A DNA stretch of 64,000 nucleotides from Hermodice carunculata. Lineage: Eukaryota > Annelida > Polychaeta > Eunicida > Amphinomidae. Positions 1-14,100 of this stretch are shown one piece after another. The stretch lies in contig OZ026615.1 in assembly GCA_964020975.1 (NCBI GenBank), positions 82,384,662-82,448,661 on the forward strand, given 5' to 3'. Position 1 is the stretch's first letter. Each line of letters begins with the position of its first letter. Both the position numbers and the translations under genes were made by a program. The notes under the pieces are model-generated. The model had not been told where the DNA came from. It did no database searches and worked only from the letters and a program-made list of their open reading frames with translations.

Positions 1-153
1 TTTTATGCTCAATCGGTCTTTCTTTGGCATCTTTTCTGTTGCACTTTATCACTGGACTGCGCCATAAGTGACAAAGTGTAGCTACAGCTGATAAGAACAT
101 GCGAAGTTGAAGAACTAAACCGGAAACAGGGCATTTAAACAATGCTGTCGAAA

Positions 154-336
154 TTACTGTTCATCCTCCCTCGGTAAATGCATGAATGCGTGCACGTGCG
201 CAGCATACTTGAACAGGTGTTGGCGAAGGCGGTTCGCTGATCGATACAAGAGCCGCTTCTTGCCCAGATCCCGCGTAATCCTAGATCTATCTTGGACTTT
301 GGACATTTTGTTTCTGTCGTGATGTAAAGATTTCAC
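154..336 (-). CDS. Short ORF, possible first exon or small protein, unknown
   Basis: A 60-codon minus-strand frame. A second in-frame Met at codon 11 has a fair start context (acaaaATG) and would leave about 50 residues. The product is strongly basic with an Arg/Lys/His-rich helix-like stretch and a short acidic end, and it does not look like repeat-derived sequence. The stretch around it is more GC-rich than its surroundings. I do not recognise the family. It could be a small protein, the first exon of a gene lying 3' of cofilin, or chance. No splice donor is obvious before the stop. Confidence 0.25.
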   Translation of the reverse strand: MKSLHHDRNKMSKVQDRSRITRDLGKKRLLYRSANRLRQHLFKYAAHVHAFMHLPREDEQ

Positions 337-429
337 GCAACCTGGGCTAGGCCTGCTAGGCCTGCATTATGTATGTAATCCATTGAATGATTGAACTAGA
401 AGTTGGTAGCTCCGTTCGCGAATGTTTTC

Positions 430-541
430 ATATCCTGGGGTGCGAATTTAATTTTGCATATTCACCTAATTTTCATCAATGAGAACCCTACAATTTTGCT
501 TCACGGTTCTTGGAAAAATAAAATGCTGGGTTCGCACCCTA
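430..541 (-). repeat. Fragment of hairpin-ended repeat family H, reverse orientation
   Basis: It carries the reverse complement of the family H left end (CTGGGTTCGCACCC at about 525-540), and before that a piece of its ~145-bp internal unit (tgcatattcacctaatttt). It is the left-most piece of the repeat block that runs to about 6.6 kb. Confidence 0.5.
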
Positions 542-787
542 TTGGCCTATACACATCAAAATGTTCCTAACAATTTTTTTACATCAACTAAACAACAGAA
601 AATTTGGATATCTTGTTGATTCCTCCATGGTATTACTATCATGAATGATATTTTTTTTTTAGCAAATTGCCATGGTAACTACTTACTAGCTCTGCAGTTA
701 TGTCTATCCCTGACGGACCTCCCCGCTCTCTGTTGGCTTTTAAGCCCACAGAGCGTGGGTAGTCCCTCGGGGCTATTCAAGTTATGT

Positions 788-1716
788 CTGGGTGCGAACC
801 CAGCATTTTGTTTTTCAAAGAATTCTTTCTTTCTTTATGGCTGACTTTGGCTGCAAACCAAGATATTTTGCTTTTCAAAGAATTCTTTTTTCTTTCTTCT
901 TCACGACCAAATTTGTCTGGAGTTTTTCTCGGAAACTATTACTCCCCTAAAACAAAACAAACTTGCTATAGTCACTGGCCTACCAGTGAAAATGTGTATC
1001 TTGTTTGGAATAGTCATGATGTTTAAAATTATGCAAATTAGGGCAATTAAAAATTTAAAAGCTCAATATCTCCCAATCTATTGCAGATAAACACAAAATT
1101 TTAATGCGCATGCATGGATTTGTGACACCTGCTAAAATAATGGACAGTAAATGAAAGTTGTAAAATTTCAAATTATGCTAATTGGGGGCACTGAAAAAAT
1201 TCAAAGTTGAATATCTCCAACACTATCATACATAGAGATGCCATTCCAACTTCAATGTGCAGGCTTGTGGCAAAGCCACATGCAATGAACCAAAGTTGTA
1301 ATTTTTTAATTAATGAAAATTAGGTGAATATGCAAGATTTAATTCTTGAAAAGCTTTAAAACTGTCATAGAAGGAGGTGCCATTGCAACTTCAATTTATG
1401 GGTTTGTAACACAGGTGTGTCCAATGAACCATGATCCAAAATTTTAGGCTTTTTGTTTATGCAAATTAGGCAAATACATAAAATTAATATCTTGAAGAGC
1501 TTCAAATCGATTATAGATAGTGGTATCATTCAAAAATCAGTTTATAAGTTTCTGAGTTGGTCTCATCCAGTGAACAAAGAACTAAAGTTGTACCATTTTA
1601 ATTTATGCAAATTAGGATAATATGTAGAAAATTTAGATAATGTTGAACAATGGCAAAGTAGCATTTCAAACCGTTCTAATTTAAAAGGCACCAAGATTTG
1701 CTGTGAAGCAAATCTT
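788..1716 (+). mobile_element. Hairpin-ended tandem-core repeat, family H, copy 1
   Basis: The left end is a perfect hairpin, CTGGGTGCGAACCCAG (788-803). The right end is a second hairpin with 9-bp arms AAGATTTGC/GCAAATCTT (1693-1716). Between them lie diverged ~140-150-bp units built on phrases such as 'gcaaattagg', 'gccattccaacttcaat' and 'aaccaaagttgta'. A short CTTT run sits just inside the left hairpin. There is no coding potential. It looks like a non-autonomous element; the family is not named. Confidence 0.55.
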
Positions 1717-1734
1717 TTCTAGTTTACTTTCCTT

Positions 1735-2540
1735 CCTTCTTCCTTTACAACAAATCAGAGTTTTTCTCAGACGCTATTTTTGCGAAAATCACCAAACTTG
1801 CCTTGGTGACGGACTTCCCAATAAAATTGCGCATATCATGTAGAATAATCATGATGTTTAAAATAATGCAAATTAGGGGCAATTAAAATTTTAAATGCTC
1901 CATATCTGCCAAACTATTGCAGATACACAGAATTTCAATATACATGTATAGATTTGTGACACCTTCCAATATTATGTACAGTAAATGAAAGTTGTAGAAT
2001 TTGAAGTTCTGCCAATTTGGGACACTGAAAAATTTGAAAGTTGAATATCTTCAAAACTATTATGCATAAATATGCCATTCCAACATCAATGTATAGGTTT
2101 GTGGCAAATCCACACCCCATGAACCAAAGTTATAGGATTTTTATTCATGCAAATTAGGTGAATATGCAAAATTTAAATCTTGAATAGCTTCCACACTTTT
2201 ATAGATAGAGGTGCTAGTCCAACTTAAATTTGTGGGTTTGTGACAGCAACATAAAAGGAACCATTGACCCAAAATTGTAATTTATGCAAATAAGACGAAT
2301 ACACAAAATTTAAATATTAAATAACTTCAAAACTATTATACATGGAGGTGCCATTCAAATTTCAATTTGTTGGTTTGTTACATAGCCGCATCCAATGAAC
2401 CATAAACCAAAGTTGTAGGATTTTAATTCATACAAATTAGGCAACAGCACAAAATTAAAATCTTGAATAACTTCAAAACTAGTATAGATATTGGTTTCAT
2501 TCAAACTTTTCTAACACTCACAGTTAATAAGTATTTTCAT
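1735..2540 (+). repeat. Family H repeat, copy 2, without the left hairpin
   Basis: It restarts the family H internal sequence (caccaaacttgcc..., aataatcatgatgttta..., gcaaattagg...) and runs through about five diverged ~145-bp units. It joins copy 1 head-to-tail. No gene. Confidence 0.5.
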
Positions 2541-2698
2541 ATCCAAAATTATGATTGGACTTCATTTAGGATGCTCTGCTCCTGTGATAATAACGTCCAA
2601 TAGACACAGGAACAATATTGAGTACTCGCTCGATCAAAAGTGTGGATCAGCTGACCTGACCTTGAAAGGTTACTGGTGTAAGACCTAAAATGGAAGTT

Positions 2699-2722
2699 TT
2701 TTTGTTTGTTTGTTTGTTTGTT
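2699..2722 (+). repeat. (TTTG)n microsatellite
   Basis: Consecutive TTTG units followed by a T-rich run. Confidence 0.9.
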
Positions 2723-2767
2723 TTGTTTTTTTGTAGTCACATTTTTCAAGACAGGGTGAACTTTTTA

Positions 2768-2808
2768 AGGGCAGGGCAGGGCAGGGCAGGGCAGGGCAGG
2801 GCAGGGCA
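2768..2808 (+). repeat. (GGGCA)n microsatellite, about 8 units
   Basis: A perfect 5-bp tandem repeat, GC-rich in otherwise AT-rich DNA. Both strands are read as short low-complexity ORFs, which I do not count as genes. Confidence 0.9.
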
Positions 2809-3218
2809 CTCTCGTATAATGTTACAAGTAGTGAGAACACTGCTGGGCAAAAATGGAACAGAAGATTTATAGGCACACAGACAGATTAGCTTAGCCTTGG
2901 AAGCAAATCTTCTTTTCAAGTTTTTTCTTTTTCAGGTTTGTATGTTAATGAACACAGACATAATTTTTTCCATGGATTTTTTATTTATTATATTTGGGTT
3001 CAACCTCATATATTTTAGTTTTCAAAAAAAAAAAAAATGTCCATCCTTCCTTCCTTCTTTCTGCCCGGGCGATGCAAATCATTGTTGACTTTAAAAAATT
3101 ATTTTGAAATTCTGATAAACAAGTGAAAAGTTTTTACAAGATGAAATTATAAATATATCTAGGATTTGTAAATATAAATTTTAAACTTATTCATACATCA
3201 TGTAAAAATAACAATAGA

Positions 3219-3232
3219 CCCCCCCCCCCCCC
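3219..3232 (+). repeat. Poly(C) tract
   Basis: A run of 14 C. Confidence 0.9.
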
Positions 3233-3283
3233 AAATCCATAAGAAATTTACGATAGGCTGAATACAAATGGAACTAGAAAAGA

Positions 3284-4274
<991 letters not shown>

Positions 4275-4894
4275 AAAATAAGACCTTCACCCAATGGACC
4301 CACTTTGAAAATCATCAAGCTAGGCTCCATCCATACAAAAGGAATAAGAATTTCACAAAATGGACATATTTTTGAAAGTCCTTGATGGAAACTCTGCAGT
4401 GATCATTTTATTGTCTGTCTATTAAGTAATATTGGAATTTGAAAAATGTCACTGTTCAGATCGATGTACATCCTGGATAGGTTTTCCATATTTTGGCTCA
4501 CATTTTCTGTGAAACTATAGGCAGCGCCACTGGTATCATACGCAAGACATCATCCCATTGAAATTTCAGGTACCAAGTCATGCATCAAGTAACCTATTAA
4601 ATAGCTCTTGTATGTTTCCTTTGCTGCTTTCTTTAAAATCATACATTCTCAAAATACAAAATGTAAACAATCGTAATTTCCATCTATTAATTTTTGATGA
4701 AATAGTTCCTATGAAAATGTCAGTAAATAGCTCATGATGGTTCAAAGGTCACGAAACAAAAGGGCTCTGCCTGTCATGGGACTCTCTCCTGTCATATTGG
4801 TGCGCTTCAGGTTGGCCCAACATTCTTCAAGTCATTCATGTGAGATTCAATCTGGTGTCAATGCACTGAGCAAGCCTGTCCTAATGGTAAAATC

Positions 4895-5010
<116 letters not shown>

Positions 5011-5029
5011 TACACACATACATTCCCTA

Positions 5030-6625
5030 GACAAAACATCACACTTGGCAAGTTGACTGGCCTATCACCATCAAATATGCATATCGCTTGGAACAGTCAA
5101 TATGTTCAAAATTATGCAAATAAGGGCCAATTTAAATTTTAAAAGTTCTGTATCTTCAACACTACTGTAGATAATCACAATATTCTACCTTTGCATATGA
5201 AGGTTTTTGACACTTGACAATCAAATGGAATATGTAAACAATTTGTAGAATTTTTATCTATCTCTTGAAAACTTCAACTTATTATAGGTGGAGGTGCCAT
5301 TCTAATTTTAATACATAGGTTTGTGCCAAAGGCAAATCTAATGAACAGTAAAACAAAGTTGCAGCATTTTCCTTATGTTAATTGGGGGAACTTGACAATT
5401 TATATCTTGAATATCTCTAAAATAGCAGATAGAGGTGCCATTCCAATTTTAATTTGCAGGTTTGTGTCAGTGGTGAATCGAATAAACAGTAAAAGAAAGT
5501 TGTAGCATATCAATTTATGTTAATTAGGACACTTGAAAAATTTTGATCTTGAATATCTTAAAATTTCCTATGGATAGAGGTATTGTCATTTAAAGTAAAA
5601 ATCAAACTACAAATTATAGGTTTGTGCCAGTGCCAAATCCAATGGACAGTAAAGAGAAGTTGTAGCATTTTAAATTATGCTAATTAGGGGCTTTTGAAAA
5701 AATTTAAATCTTGGCTATCATCAAAAAAATTATGATAAATGTACGATTCTAATTTCAATTTACAGATTTGTGCCAGTGGTGAATCAAATGAGCTGTAAAA
5801 CAAAGTTGTAGCATTTTAATTTATGCTAATTATGGACACTTCCAAACTTAGGTAAATCTTGAATACCTTCAAATCTGTAATGAATAATGGTCCTATTCCA
5901 CATTCAAATTACAAGTTTATGCCAGTGATGAATCCAATGAATAGTAAACCAAAGTTGTAACATTTTAAATTTATGCTAATTAGGGTCACTTGAATTTTTT
6001 TTTTATCTTTGAATATCTTCAAAATTGTTATAGAGTTGCCATTCCAATTTCAGTTTGTAGTTTTGTGTCAGTGATGAAGGCAATGAACAATAAAGCAAAC
6101 ATAAACATACACAGTATTTTCATTTATGCTCATTAGAGGCACTTAAAAATTTAAATCTGTATCCTCAAAACTATTATGGATAGAGGTGCCATTCTAATTT
6201 CAATTAATACATTTGTACCATCAGGGATTTTCTTTCTTCAAGAGATGCACACTAAACAAAAAAGCTATTATTGATTTCCATCATATGCTAAACGAATATC
6301 CAAGACATAGATATATGACAATATAACTTTTGAGGCACCTATAGAGACTTGCTTTTGAAATTTTTGTGTTTCTGGACAAACCAGCTTCCTTAGGATCAAG
6401 ATAAGCTTTTGACCTCTTACTTCCAATAAAACTCCCAGAAAATCTTCAAACTATTATAGCCTGAGCTAGATGTACTATTCCAACTTCAATTTACAGGTTT
6501 GTTATATTACTGTATCCAACGAACCATAAACCAACATTGTAGCATTTCAATTTGTGCAAATTGGGTGAAAACCCAATTCCAATCAAATTTTAACAGCACC
6601 CAGATTTGCTGTGAAACAAATCAAG
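5030..6625 (+). repeat. Family H repeat, copy 4, long and diverged
   Basis: It begins with the family H leader (cacttggcaagttgactggcc...) and continues through about ten diverged ~140-bp units ('tttgtgccagtg', 'aaagttgtagcatttt', 'atgctaattag'). It ends at a decayed right hairpin (agatttgctgtgaaacaaatc, about 6602-6622). Confidence 0.5.
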
Positions 6626-6639
6626 GCAAACAACTTGGG

Positions 6640-9600
6640 TGACACTGGAACATTTTTCCAAGACCCCTGTTGTCTGTGATGGGCAATTTGAACCCCAAGA
6701 AAGTCACATTATTGGACAGTCAACATCTTTCCTTGATGCACCCTGGTGCTTTAGTGCCCAGCATGCACCGAGGAAAGCTGTTGATTACTGGCATGTTGTC
6801 CTGGAATGTCTTTCTGGAAATTTTCATTAAAATGTTTTTAGAAATGGCAGTATTTAATAAAATGGATGAAGCAGGTGACCTGTGAAATTAGAAGTTGCTG
6901 TACGTCAGTTTGAACAGAAAACCATCAAGAGAAAATGTTCAGAGTTGAATTTTATCACAAGTGCTTATAAATGAATTGGCATTACAATTAAAACACCGCA
7001 GTAACCCCTTCCTGATCAAGTCAACCTAGAAAATCTCATACTTGATTTCATTGTGACAGAAAAGTTTGAAGAAATGTAGATAAGACTTCTCTGCATAGCA
7101 TACCCCCAATTTAAGAGGTTTTTTTTTTTCTTTTTGCCACAAGTTGAGTGCAAAGGAAAGGTGTAAGCTTGTCTGAATCTGCCATGAAAAGGGTTGGACT
7201 GATTTCCTCTGGAAACTTTTTCAATCCCAGGCCCCCCAACGTTCCACGGTAATTTTTGCGTGAAGTGCCTCCACAGAATGAATCTAGTCCAACTGAATGC
7301 CTATGAAGTTCACATTGAAAGCATAATTTTTTTGCACAATTATCAACAACTGACATTGAACTTCCCATACTAAATGTACTTACCAACCTGTAAGTGAAAT
7401 GGTCCCTCTTCACCAAGATTTGTGAAAATTTCCACTACAATTTTTATTACTTCACATCCAAATATTCCCATTTCAAGCATTTAACAATCTGCAATTGAAA
7501 GGACCTATTCCTCTCGAGCTTAGAAATGGTATTGTAACTGAAAACTTTGACAACAGAGGATTCGTTTAAGTACATTTTACATATTGTTGTTGTCACTGAC
7601 AGTATACAGACTTTGCGCTCTTGATACAAATGTGTGTAATAAATAATTTCATAAAATGCTTTATTGTCAAAACTTATTTGTGTGTATGATGCATGGAAAA
7701 GCTGATGACTGAATACAGGCAAGGATGCATGATAGAGAGAGTTTATAAATATCTTTTATACAAGGAAAAAAAAAAAAAAACACTCAAAATGTGTCCTCAA
7801 GGTTTATACTGCCACTCCCTTCATCCTATATCCAAGATCTGGCTCCGATGTTCACTACGAGAAGTATCAAAGTCCCAATTACTGTTATTCCCAGCCCCTT
7901 GACCTAGCCTGAATGTGGTGTGTGGATGGCTAAGACCCAGTAAATGGTGTGAACAACCTCAGCCTCACCACATAGTTTATTTAGCACTTTGATGAAGGGC
8001 TGGTTCAGTGCACCTGTGTGTCCCTGTCCCAGGCCAAGGTCATTCTCCCACGGGAGAAAGGGGTTTTGTAAAAGGGCCTTTAACACAAAATTTAAAACAT
8101 TGAGGCTGGCAACATTTGACATCCAGGTGCTTTTGAGTAGTTTCAGCATGGAGGAAAGGTAGCCCTGTACAAGGTGTCCATGGAACCAGTGTTCTATCTT
8201 ACAACAATATAAGCACGCAACAAGATGCTTTTAAAAGATTACCCCTTTAATACAAATAAGTTTTTTCATAAAATCTGTAACAAAATGAGTTACAAGAAAG
8301 GGCAATAAATTGGTACACAACTCGTTCCTCCATGTCCTGCAAGATGTGATGTCATTGGCTCCATTTCCATTTTCTCCCTAGCCTGTTCATGTACCACATG
8401 ATTTGACTGGCTCCAGTAACCAACCTATCACAAAACATATTTTGACTTCTTTCATAACAAGTCACTAAAGGCATTGCCCAATTGGCCTCCATTCATAACC
8501 AAATCATGAAGATCATGCAAGTAGCACAGGGATGGCACTTGGCAATTTATAGTGAATGCACTTTACACTTTGTACCAGTCAGTCTGCAACAATGGCTGGT
8601 GCTGTAGGATATGTACAATAGACCACACATGTACTGTAGATGTAGATGTAGGTCTTCATCTGGGTATCACACATAGCATTCTACACACTAGAGAAAGACT
8701 ACACCAAATGCAATTAACTTAAGTCACACTACAGAACAATTTTTTAAAAATTGTCAATGCAAGTTTCAATTTCATATTTTCTTTGCACATGTATCTTGTA
8801 AGGAAATGGATTTTTTCAGTTCACTTGTTTTAAGTTAACATATTAAATTTAATTGAAGAATTTTCAAAAAAATTTACATCCAACTTAAGTGTAAAATTCA
8901 GGTTTAGGTTTAGACAGACAGTGACTGGATTGGTTATGAAACAGGAAAATTACATTGTGCTCCTTTTCCTTTTTTTTACCCCAGAACTACACAGATGTGG
9001 CACCTCTTTGTATAATTAATTTGACACTCTTTTTCACTAGATAAACTGATCATGGAATTTTCATGAAAATAGACCGGTGATGTACTAACTGCTTGTTCTG
9101 CTAATCCATTCCCTTGCTTTGTAGTCCAGAATAATTCAGTTACAACAAAAGTGGACACAAGTTGAGGAACATTAAGAAGATATAGGAACCCAACATCTGG
9201 TCGTATTTTGTCGTATATCTACACGGGCTAACCCTTTCAGTGAGGAATACCTACCAACAGGAGCCATTTCTCATGAAAAGTCAGGCTCCACTGTACATGT
9301 GCAGGTGAATATCCACAGGTGAGACATCCTGATTTATTTCCCAGAATTCCAGCCTTACTGGTGCAACATGAAAAACAAAAGCACATAGCACAAAACCAAA
9401 ACATGTGGTTGGGTATGTCCAAAGTAGATCCTGCTACAACATCCACTATAATATGTTTACATTCAATGTAACTTTTAACATTGCAAGTATAGGAGAGAGC
9501 CTGGTGTGTTATGAGAACATAACAAATAAGCCGTGCAGTGTGTTATTGGACCATAACACACGTCCTGCCCACATTCCAATCAGCCATGCCCACCTGGGTT

Positions 9601-10069
9601 TCGGGAGCTTGAACACTTGAACATGCTGGACAAATCAGTTTCTGGTCGTTTCTCTTAATTCTATGTATTAAATTTCACGTAACTGAGCAGAAAAATTCAG
9701 GGGAAATGTAAATATGAGCAAGGAGGGTTGCTTTTGTGTGTGTTATGGCATAATCTAGCACGTCATTATGCCATAACAGACACAAAATCGGCATTTCTTA
9801 ATTGTGTACACTCTTTTGACACTCGAGTCCATGAAAATCTGTTGTATCTTAACGGCCGTATATCCAAGAACATCAAGTTGTTATACAAAAACACTTCAAG
9901 TACATTTGATGAACAAAATAGTTAATCTCAACACAAAAAAAGAAATACAATAAACGGTTGATCACATCTGGTTCCAGCAAGTACTGAATCAACAAGCATA
10001 AATACTGCTGTGCACATATAAACTTCTATGACATACACAATCACCAGCGCAGCACAATGAATATTATAA
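6640..10069. other. No gene seen; unclassified, possibly in part cofilin 3' flank
   Basis: AT-rich sequence with no convincing ORF, no RNA gene and no repeat family that I can name. Reverse-strand AATAAA signals (TTTATT on +) occur near 7442, 7650, 7975 and 9333. A cofilin transcript ending here would need a 3' UTR of several kb, which I cannot show. Confidence 0.4.
9733..9785. repeat. Strong inverted repeat, stem-loop
   Basis: Arms GTTATGGCATAAT and ATTATGCCATAAC (13 bp, perfect) are separated by 10 nt. Flanking gtgtgt/acagacac nearly extends the stem. A related smaller hairpin, GTGTGTTAT/ATAACACAC, lies at about 9538-9562. This is probably a small fold-back element. Confidence 0.6.
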
Positions 10070-11110
10070 CTAGATGATCCAAAGGATCAATGTCCCCCAC
10101 CACATCATGTGTTGTCAAGATACAACAGCGTAAAACAGACACAAATCATAATAAGAGGCAAATTGCTGTTCATATGAAAGTAGTATGGCCAAAATTATAT
10201 CACAAAATTACAGTAGAATTTCCAATGAAGACCACCTTCTTATAATATTTTTATATATTAAATGGTTTAATGTTCATTTGTTTTTGTACTTATTGTTATG
10301 CAATTTCATCCCCTATTCAGGCTACATTTTCAGTCCAACAGGTGGTCTTACGAAATGGAAAAAAGTTGACCAAAAATACATGGGCGTGCACCACAAGAAG
10401 GCAGCTCACTTCATAGTAGAACCCGAGTGCATCATGTTGCCCATCACCACCATGGGGATGTGGATCATTACTTCAAAGCATGTGTCACACAAAGCATGTA
10501 TTGCACAATATAAATGCAATAACAAGACATAAATGAAAGAAATAACTTTGTATTGCATTACTTTCTATCCAAAATATGATACATGCTAGCCTCTGAAAAG
10601 GTAAGAGGCACCAGTCTGGTTAGGATCATCCTACTGCAAGCAGTTATACGTGCTTTGAAAAGTTCCATGATACAAATTGCCCTTAAAATAAATATGTAAA
10701 TATTGGGTTACAATGACCTTAAAATTAAGTCAAAGTGATCCAAAATGAGACCTACATAAAACCTTTTTAAAATGATTCTTGGGTACAAAAATGAAAGGCC
10801 TAGCTTTAATAGAACTTGGAAATTGGAAAAGTATGCCTCAAAATACAAATTAAGAGCCCAATGGCCTTGAAAAGAGGTCACATCAACAACAAGGCACGGG
10901 CCACATGCCCTACACATGATACATCTGTGTTGTATATTTCATAATTCTATGTGAAACGGCTTATGGGCTACAGGCTGTGATGGACCAGACAGACGGATGG
11001 ATGGATGCAACAGACAAATGCGACAGACTGAACACCACAGACAGACAAACTGACAGCCCCTATCCCTACTATTTTTGTCCCCCAATACCACCTTCAGTGG
11101 GGGGGACAAC
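10070..11110 (+). mobile_element. Hairpin-ended tandem-core element, family C, diverged copy
   Basis: The left end has the hairpin GATCCAAAGGATC, then TGTCCCCCACCACA (motif S). The right end is GTCCCCCAATACCACC then GTGGGGGGGACA, which folds on itself. Near the right end is an ACAGACGGATGGATGG-type microsatellite. The interior holds a TGACCTTG-type core (gaccttgaaaagaggtcac, reversed). It matches the copies at 29720 and 40440. Confidence 0.55.
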
Positions 11111-14100
11111 AAGTGTATGAACAGGGTTTTCCCAATTCAAATTCCATTCTAATATCAGTAGAGAATGATTACCGCCCCCTCCCCCCTCCCATCCACCAGC
11201 ACCAGAACATACCCATTCAGGAAGCTTATATTAATTTCAAGTACACAAGAACCCTGTCATCATCAGGTTCGTGTGAGACTGGATGTTTCTGACTGCAAGC
11301 AATCATGGAAAGCCTCCCCAGTGCCCAAGTTCCTCTTTCTGGCACCTTCGTCCATTACTAGAAGCACAACAAGCACAAGACTGCAATGAGTGACAACTGG
11401 GTAAATGCTATACTTGACATTTTCAATTCCATATGACCGTGACCTTCAAAAGTAAAGGATCTGTGTACAATAGGAAAATGTGTCCCCACATTTTAAATCA
11501 TCCATCGAATTAAATTTTGTCAAAATTTGACTTGTGAAACAAAATGTTTTTGAAGTAGGTTACAAATGTTACGAGTAGGTCGAGGACATTTATAAACTAT
11601 CAAGTGTTTAAGATCAGCATATATGCAGTGTTACAATGTACAAACACCTTTGAGGGCCAAGCTGGCCAAGATCATATGTTCACAAAATTGGGTGAAAATG
11701 ACAAAAATGTATTATTTTTTCGGATGACCCTATAATTCTGACTTTTAATACTGAGGGATCAACTGAATATCCAGAAATAATGTCCCATCTATGTGGCTTC
11801 CATAGAACTGTTTCATTAAAATTGGACAAATTTTCAGTTACCAGCAACTTTATTTTCGATAAAGCAGTCACAACCCACAAAAGCAGGTCAAGAACACTTA
11901 CAAAAGACTAGGTGTCCAATGCCCATCTTGGCACATTATGATGATGCATTGGCATCTTGGACAGCCAAACAGTCTTTTAGATTCCCTGCTCACAAAACTA
12001 AATGCTCCCTATGAGGGTGTTTCTTTTTTTCTTTCTTTTTTTTTTTTAGGGGGGGGTGGGTATTTTTAATGGTCACAACCTTGACCTTCAAACTGCTCTG
12101 AGGTAGTGTAACTTGGGCAATTCTGTGCCTTATTTAGGTATCGAAGAGCTCAACATTGCACAAATCAATTCACAATGAGGTATGAGCACCAACCAAGTGT
12201 GCAACTGAAGTTAAGTTTGCCATAAACGGTATTTTTGTCGGACAAGTTATTGATTTTTCAAGCTCTTTAAACAGGGTGTTGAACAAAAAATGGCCTCATA
12301 CCATATTTTGCAATAAGTGTGTCACTGTCTTGAGTCAAAACTTAGCCAATCCTTATCCAGAGAGAAAATTTAAGTTGTGTGGGCCCAAGCAATGGCATCT
12401 GTAATATGCAAAAGTGTGTGGAAAAAAATCGAACTTTGTTTTATAAGTTGGGACAACAAATTGTAGACAGAAACTATACAATTCCAATCAGCCTTACCCC
12501 CATCAGAAATGCTTACCAAGCGAGTTCAGTTTATGCCCCTTTTAAATCAACTTTGCACACTGAAGTGGTAGAATTTGTGTAAAAGTTAATCAATGCATTA
12601 ACTTTAAATTTGTAATCACCAATTCAATGACTAATGCAATAAAGCATTTTCCTTTTTCACAGAACACCTCTTGGGACACAACCATGATACCACCTTGACC
12701 CAGCAATAACACAATTAAACAGGTGGGAGCAAAAAGTAACTATTATAAAGTTAGTTTAGTCCCAGTGTAAGAATACACCAACTGAAATTTCAAGGTAAGC
12801 TAACACAGTGACTACACTGGTCAAACCTCTATTTGACAATTTACATACGTTCTTTAAGAACAGGGTTGCTATGATCTACTTTGTGTGGGAAGATGAAATT
12901 GTTTCCATGTGTCTTTAATTACTGTGGGGTGAGCCAAAAACAAACATTACAACTGTTTTGCCAAATTTCAGTTGGTACCTTCTTGATTTGGGATTAAATT
13001 CACTTGGCTACCTTTTGCTTCCATCCATTCAACTGACAACTCAAACTGAATGAGACACGTCGTCTTATCTGAGAAGTAACTTTACAGCTCTTGAATCTCT
13101 GTAAATAGGTTATTTCTAACTGTAAACAGTGACCAACAATACCAGATCACTGGGAATCCATAAAATTCACAGGACATGTATATATATATAAATATTACAT
13201 GCTACACCTTGCAGAAGCAGCACAAATGAACAGCATGCGTATCTAAAAGATGATACGTCTACAATATATTTGTCATGTGTAATAACACACAGCACCACAA
13301 AAAGCACTTGCACCTGATACAGATTCCATGTTGCATGGAATTATCACTGAACACAGCATCTATGTGGCATCAACAACTTCAAAGCACCTGCTAACACCAC
13401 AATAATCACAGGCATGTCACGCGAAAATGTAAAGTGACCATAAAATTAAACCAAACCCCTCCAACTTTATGCTGTCGATACATTAGCAAATTATGTGTCC
13501 CCAAGTTCAGATCAGGACTGGACTTTTACTTTTCATAAGCTAAATTAACATTCACTTATAAGGCTGCACTGCTGGCTGAGTGGCAACACATTTGCCATTG
13601 ACTTGTGCAACCCAAGTTTTAAGCTTACATCAAGGAGCACATGGAAAGTTTCTATTACTTTGCCTATGCACCGTGGTTTTATCTGTGTCCTTCACCTTTT
13701 AATAAAGTAGGAAGTATATGCCAACCTCTGTCATGAAAAGTGAAAAATAAAGACTTGAATCGTTGATCTCCTTCGCAGTCCATTTAATCATATGGGTCTA
13801 TCCTTAAGTGAATGTAATCATTATCTGTGACCAAAAACCAAAATTAAATTGTTAATACTGTAATCATGGCAACATGTTATCACTATTTAGACTTATAAAA
13901 TACTACCATGGCATAGGAGAAGCTACCCCTTAGAATATACTGTGGACTGGGCTGTCACACTGTATTTTCAATAATTTTTTCCCTGTTCAGAGCAACTTCC
14001 CTGATGCCACTTTTAATACATATTACATGATTGTATATAATCTTTGAAAAAAACCTGCTTAATAGTTTGAGATGCAAATGTTATTCAAAAGGATACTACC

